Source: Ancylobacter crimeensis (GTDB taxonomy: Bacteria > Pseudomonadota > Alphaproteobacteria > Rhizobiales > Xanthobacteraceae). Taken from it: a stretch of 64,000 nt of DNA. The DNA lies in the NCBI RefSeq assembly GCF_023016805.1, contig NZ_JALKCH010000006.1:310001-374000 (forward strand), in the 5' to 3' direction. The notes beneath the pieces were generated by a model. It was given only the letters and a program-made list of their open reading frames with translations. It did no database searches and was not told where the DNA came from. A program made the position numbers and the translations under genes. Positions 60,460 through 64,000 of this stretch are shown here, in pieces. Each line of letters starts with the position of its first letter. Within the stretch, counting starts at the first letter, position 1.

Positions 60460-61356
60460 ATGTGGTCCGGTGTGCTGCCTGCCGTCACTGCCAAGTTCAC
60501 TGAAGCCGACGCGCTCGACCACAAGGAGATGGAGCGCTGCTTCGCGTTCCAGATGGATGCCGGCGTGGATGGTCTCATCGTCAACGGTTCGCTCGGCGAA
60601 GGCCCGATGCTCTCCCATGACGAGCGCATCGCCGTGCTGAAGACCGCCAAGTCGGTCGCCGGCAAGAAGCCCGTGCTGATGACCATCGCCGACGCCGCCA
60701 CCCGGGATTGCGCCAGCCTCGCCGCCCGCGCCGCCAAGGAAGGCGCCGATGGCCTGATGGTGGTGCCGAGCCTCGTCTACCACACCAACCCGAAGGAGAC
60801 GGTCGCCACCCTCTCCGCCATCGCCAAGGCGGCCGATCTGCCGGTGATGATCTATTCCAACCGGATCGCCTACCGGGTCGACGTCACCGTCGAGATCATG
60901 GAAGAGCTCGCCAAGGACAGCCGCTTCGTCGCGGTCAAGGAATCCTCGGACGACATCCGCCGCACCGTCGACCTGCAGAACGCCTTCGGCGATCGTTTCG
61001 ACATCTTCACCGGCGTCGACAATCTCGCCTATGAGGCGCTGGCGCTCGGTGCGGTGGGTTGGGTTGCCGGCCTCGTCGTGGCCTTCCCGCATGAGACTGT
61101 CGCGATCTACCGCCTGATGAAGCAGAAGCGCTTCGACGAGGCGCTGGCGATCTATCGCTGGTTCCGCCCGCTGCTCGACCTCGACGTCTCGACCTATCTG
61201 GTCCAGAATCTGAAGCTGGTCGAAGCCATCGTCACCGGCACCACCGAGCGCGTGCGCGAGCCGCGCCTGCCGCTGGAAGGCGAACAGCGCGCCAAGGTCG
61301 AGCGCATCGTCGCCGAGGCTCTGGCCAGCCGGCCGGTGCTCGCCAAGGCGGCGTGA
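60460..61356 (+). CDS. Probable delta1-pyrroline-4-hydroxy-2-carboxylate deaminase (DHDPS/NAL family)
   Basis: 298-residue (beta/alpha)8 protein of the dihydrodipicolinate-synthase family with Schiff-base Lys160 (VAVKESSDD) and Tyr132 (MIYSNR). In clusters with a hydroxyproline epimerase and a D-hydroxyproline dehydrogenase, this family member converts pyrroline-4-hydroxy-2-carboxylate to alpha-ketoglutarate semialdehyde (LhpC/HypD). AGGAG precedes the ATG. Function is inferred from the neighbours; other aldolase substrates remain possible. Confidence 0.8.
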   Translation: MWSGVLPAVTAKFTEADALDHKEMERCFAFQMDAGVDGLIVNGSLGEGPMLSHDERIAVLKTAKSVAGKKPVLMTIADAATRDCASLAARAAKEGADGLMVVPSLVYHTNPKETVATLSAIAKAADLPVMIYSNRIAYRVDVTVEIMEELAKDSRFVAVKESSDDIRRTVDLQNAFGDRFDIFTGVDNLAYEALALGAVGWVAGLVVAFPHETVAIYRLMKQKRFDEALAIYRWFRPLLDLDVSTYLVQNLKLVEAIVTGTTERVREPRLPLEGEQRAKVERIVAEALASRPVLAKAA

Positions 61357-61372
61357 ACGACCTGAGACGAAG

Positions 61373-61400
61373 AGGCGGCCCACGGGCCGCCTTTGCCTTT
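61373..61400 (+). terminator. Intercistronic terminator or attenuator
   Basis: AGGCGGCC (61373-61380) and GGCCGCCT (61385-61392) around CACG, followed by TTGCCTTTC, between the deaminase and dehydrogenase genes. It may only partly stop transcription, lowering downstream expression. Confidence 0.6.
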
Positions 61401-61433
61401 CTGCGACAGCCTTTTCCCAGCCCGGGACGGGAC

Positions 61434-62672
61434 ATGAGTGACGAGATCGCCATCGTCGGAGCCGGCATTGTCGGCCTTGCCATCGCCTTCCATCTCCAGC
61501 GCGACGGCAACAGGGTTCGGCTGATCGAGCGGGGAGGGGTGGCGGAAGGCGCCAGTTTCGGCAATGCCGGGGCCTTCGCCTTCACCGACATCCTGCCCCT
61601 CGCTTCCCCGGGTATCCTGCGCAAGGCGCCGAAATGGCTGATGGACCCGCTCGGGCCGCTCGCCATTCCGCCCGCCTGTCTTCCCAACATCGCACCCTGG
61701 CTGCTGCGCTTCTGGCGCGCCTCGCTGCCCGACCGCTACCGCCATTCCATGGAGGTGCAGGGCCGGCTGATGGCTTATGCCGCCGATTCCATGACAACCA
61801 TGGTGGCCGAGGCCGGGCTTGCCGACCATGTCCGCAGCAACGGCAACCTCGAGCTCTATGAGAGCGAGGCGGAGCTGGCGGCGTCCATGGCCGGCTGGCA
61901 GGCCCGCGAGCGCGCCGGCATCGGCTTCGAGCATGTGCGCGGCGCCCGGCTCGCCGAATTGCAGCCCGGACTATCGCCGCGCTTCGTCGCCGGCACCTTC
62001 ACGCCCGGCTGGAAGAGCGTCGCCGATCCCTATCTCTTCGCGCTCGCTTTGTTCGACGCGGTGATGCAGCGCGGTGGCGCCATCGCCCGCGGCGAGGTCG
62101 TTGCGGTGGAGCCGGCCGGCGAGGGCGTGACGCTGCGCCTCGCGGACGGCACGACCCTCGCCGCGCGGCAGGCGGTGATCGCGGGCGGGGCCTGGTCGCG
62201 GCCGCTGGCGAAGAGGCTGGGCGACGCCATCCCGCTGGAGACCGAGCGCGGCTACAACACAACTCTGCCGCCGGGCGCCTTCGACCTGAAGCGGCAGGTC
62301 ACCTTCGGTGGCCACGGCTTTGTCGTCACCCCGCTCTCAACTGGCATCCGCGTCGGCGGGGCGGTGGAACTGGGCGGGCTCAAGCTGCCGCCGAACTTTG
62401 CCCGCTCGGCGGCGATGCTGACGAAAGCGGCCGCCTTCCTGCCCGGCCTCAGGACCGATGGCGGCAAGCAATGGATAGGCTTTCGCCCGTCATTGCCCGA
62501 CAGCCTGCCGGCAATCGGCGCCTCGCGCGCCAGCCCACGCATCTTTTATGCCTTCGGCCACGGCCATCTTGGGCTTACCCAGAGCGCGGCGACAGGACGG
62601 CTGGTTGCCGACCTTGCCACTGGGCGCACGCCCGGCATCGACCCCTCGCCTTTCCGCCCCGACCGCTTCTGA
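61434..62672 (+). CDS. FAD-dependent D-amino-acid dehydrogenase, probable D-hydroxyproline dehydrogenase
   Basis: 412 residues starting MSDEIAIVGAG, with the dinucleotide motif GAGIVG (9-14) and the DadA-family layout (GHLGLTQ near the C-terminus). In a cluster with 4-hydroxyproline 2-epimerase, the likely substrate is cis-4-hydroxy-D-proline (HypO/LhpB). The open frame extends 27 codons upstream into the attenuator hairpin, so the ATG at 61434 is preferred. Confidence 0.85.
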   Translation: MSDEIAIVGAGIVGLAIAFHLQRDGNRVRLIERGGVAEGASFGNAGAFAFTDILPLASPGILRKAPKWLMDPLGPLAIPPACLPNIAPWLLRFWRASLPDRYRHSMEVQGRLMAYAADSMTTMVAEAGLADHVRSNGNLELYESEAELAASMAGWQARERAGIGFEHVRGARLAELQPGLSPRFVAGTFTPGWKSVADPYLFALALFDAVMQRGGAIARGEVVAVEPAGEGVTLRLADGTTLAARQAVIAGGAWSRPLAKRLGDAIPLETERGYNTTLPPGAFDLKRQVTFGGHGFVVTPLSTGIRVGGAVELGGLKLPPNFARSAAMLTKAAAFLPGLRTDGGKQWIGFRPSLPDSLPAIGASRASPRIFYAFGHGHLGLTQSAATGRLVADLATGRTPGIDPSPFRPDRF

Positions 62673-62692
62673 GCGGCAACCGAGACACGACC

Positions 62693-63694
62693 ATGGCGCG
62701 ACACAGCTTCTTCTGCATAGACGGCCACACCTGCGGCAATCCGGTGCGTCTCGTGGCCGGCGGCGGCCCGAACCTCCAGGGCGCGAACATGATCGAGAAG
62801 CGCGCCGATTTCCTCGCGCATCACGACTGGATCCGCACCGGCCTGATGTTCGAGCCGCGTGGCCATGACGTGATGTCCGGCTCCATCCTCTACCCGCCGA
62901 CCCGGCCGGATTGCGATGTCGCCATCCTGTTCATCGAGACCTCCGGATGCCTGCCGATGTGCGGCCACGGCACCATCGGCACGGTGACCATGGCGATCGA
63001 GCACGGGCTGGTGACGCCGAAGACGCCCGGTGTGCTGATGCTCGACACGCCGGCCGGCTTGGTGAAGGCGGAGTACCGGCAGGAGGGACAATATGTGGAG
63101 GAGGTCCGCATCACCAATGTTCCGGCCTTCCTCTATGCCGAGGGGCTAACGGCGGAATGCCCGGGCCTCGGCGAAGTGTCGGTGGACGTCGCCTATGGCG
63201 GGAATTTCTACGCCATTGTCGGCCCGCAGCCGGCCTTCCGCGACATGGACGATTTCAGTGCCGGCCAGCTCATCGCCATGAGTCCGGCGCTGCGCGCGGC
63301 GCTGAATGCGAAATACGACTTCGTGCATCCGGAAAAGCCGGCGATCCGCGGGCTCTCGCACATTCTCTGGACCGGGGTAGCGAAGCATCCGCAGGCCCAT
63401 GCCCGCAATGCGGTGTTCTATGGCGACAAGGCCATCGACCGCTCGCCGTGCGGTACCGGTACCTCCTCGCGCATGGCACAGCTCGCCGCCAAGGGCGAAC
63501 TGAAGGTGGGCGACGAATTTATCCATGAGAGCATCATCGGCTCGCTGTTCCGCGGCCGGGTGGAAGCGGCAACCCGGGTGGGCGACCGGGACGCGATCAT
63601 CCCCTCCATCGGCGGCTGGGCGCGGATGACCGGCTACAACACCATTTTCATCGACGACCGCGACCCCTTCGCCCACGGCTTTACCGTGGTGTGA
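62693..63694 (+). CDS. 4-hydroxyproline 2-epimerase (proline-racemase superfamily)
   Basis: 333 residues with both catalytic cysteines of hydroxyproline epimerases: Cys90 in MCGHGTIG and Cys253 in SPCGTGTSS. It interconverts trans-4-hydroxy-L-proline and cis-4-hydroxy-D-proline, feeding the dehydrogenase upstream. The Cys/Cys pair separates it from 3-hydroxyproline dehydratases (Cys/Thr). Starts 20 bp after the dehydrogenase gene. Confidence 0.93.
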   Translation: MARHSFFCIDGHTCGNPVRLVAGGGPNLQGANMIEKRADFLAHHDWIRTGLMFEPRGHDVMSGSILYPPTRPDCDVAILFIETSGCLPMCGHGTIGTVTMAIEHGLVTPKTPGVLMLDTPAGLVKAEYRQEGQYVEEVRITNVPAFLYAEGLTAECPGLGEVSVDVAYGGNFYAIVGPQPAFRDMDDFSAGQLIAMSPALRAALNAKYDFVHPEKPAIRGLSHILWTGVAKHPQAHARNAVFYGDKAIDRSPCGTGTSSRMAQLAAKGELKVGDEFIHESIIGSLFRGRVEAATRVGDRDAIIPSIGGWARMTGYNTIFIDDRDPFAHGFTVV

Positions 63695-63762
63695 GCGGTA
63701 AAGTGCAGATGGCGCGCGGAAGAAATCCGGCTTAATATCCTGAAATGCTTATCTATCCGTAG

Positions 63763-63795
63763 AAACCGGATGCGTCGGACAGTGTCCGGTTTTCT
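63763..63795 (+). terminator. Intrinsic terminator after the epimerase gene
   Basis: AAACCGGA (63763-63770) pairs with TCCGGTTT (63785-63792), followed by TC; the stem is separated by a 14-base loop. It lies 70-100 bp after the stop. Confidence 0.55.
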
Positions 63796-63807
63796 ATCAG
63801 TTGCCGG

Positions 63808-64000
63808 CTATTCATCGTTCTTTTTCAGCCAGTCATGGGCAAGGGTGAGGTCCTGGCGGAAGCGGCGGGTTTCCTCGGCCTGCCGTCCGGCGTCGGGCAG
63901 GCGCAGCAGATAGGCCGGGTGCACGGTGACGAGCAGGTGCCGATCCGTGCCGAGCGGCAGAACCTGTCCGCGCAGATCGGCGAGGCGCGGCTTTTCATCG
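63808..64000 (-). CDS. Uracil-DNA glycosylase superfamily protein (UdgX/family 4-like), C-terminal fragment
   Basis: The window edge cuts the 5' part. The visible 63 residues read in from the edge and end LAHDWLKKNDE-stop. They contain LLVTVHPAYLLRLPD, the conserved HPxxLLR-type DNA-intercalation motif of family 4/UdgX uracil-DNA glycosylases, followed by the RF..DL helix. Which subfamily it belongs to, and whether DUF4130 is fused in front, cannot be told from this fragment. Confidence 0.8.
   Translation of the reverse strand, partial: DEKPRLADLRGQVLPLGTDRHLLVTVHPAYLLRLPDAGRQAEETRRFRQDLTLAHDWLKKNDE

Overview
The window looks like a piece of a GC-rich alphaproteobacterial chromosome, most likely from the Hyphomicrobiales (Rhizobiales), perhaps a Xanthobacteraceae relative such as Ancylobacter, Starkeya or Xanthobacter. 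This assignment rests on gene order and protein flavour and was not checked by any search. Key indicators are the ppsR/hemE junction, the mnmE-mnmG-rsmG-parA-parB block with two parS palindromes, a perfect CtrA-type TTAA-N7-TTAAC site with GANTC sites in the ppsR-hemE gap, a Rhizobiales-type intergenic repeat, and a ybhL-type gene with a long leader.

Layout. (1) 1-14.3 kb: replication and segregation core. A partial ppsR reads leftward and hemE-hemJ-rho rightward, with the presumed replication origin (809-1118) between them. A thioredoxin-domain DUF255 gene follows on the minus strand, then mnmE, mnmG, rsmG, parA and parB, and a converging leuS-lptE-holA operon. (2) 14-25 kb: leuS, a diguanylate cyclase, a VOC protein, yggS, an L,D-transpeptidase, an OmpR-type regulator paired with a cyclic-nucleotide-binding protein, arfB, a GATase1 protein, and two uncharacterised genes that converge on an intergenic repeat. 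(3) 25-35 kb: tRNA-Ala(CGC), yggT-DUF167, a GNAT enzyme, typA, small stress-type genes, argG, rlmN, a Cas2-fold-like small protein and a Bax-inhibitor-1/YbhL protein. (4) 35-49 kb: a YbbAP-type ABC exporter divergent from a TesA-like esterase, an aldo/keto reductase, yciB-ftsY-mtaB-dapF, a GyrI-like lipid/effector-binding domain protein, a DUF1989 protein, tRNA-Thr(CGT), htpX and an SDHAF4-like gene. (5) 49-64 kb: metabolic accessory section. It has a TerB-like protein, a GntR regulator downstream of a tripartite tricarboxylate transporter (tctCBA), the Entner-Doudoroff genes zwf-pgl-edd, a tiny membrane peptide gene, and a compact hydroxyproline-degradation cluster (GntR regulator divergent from deaminase, D-hydroxyproline dehydrogenase and 4-hydroxyproline 2-epimerase). 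The right end cuts a uracil-DNA-glycosylase-family gene.

How the genes work together. The left 14 kb joins initiation control (DnaA-like boxes, CtrA site, CcrM sites) with ParABS segregation about 7-9 kb away, the arrangement known from Caulobacter. The right end joins sugar catabolism (glucose-6-phosphate to KDPG; eda is not in the window) with amino-acid scavenging. Most of the window is conserved housekeeping DNA. I saw no prophage, transposase, CRISPR array or rRNA. The least explained elements are the regulatory intergenic regions, a few very small ORFs with strong ribosome binding sites, and the repeat that supplies both stop codons of two converging genes.
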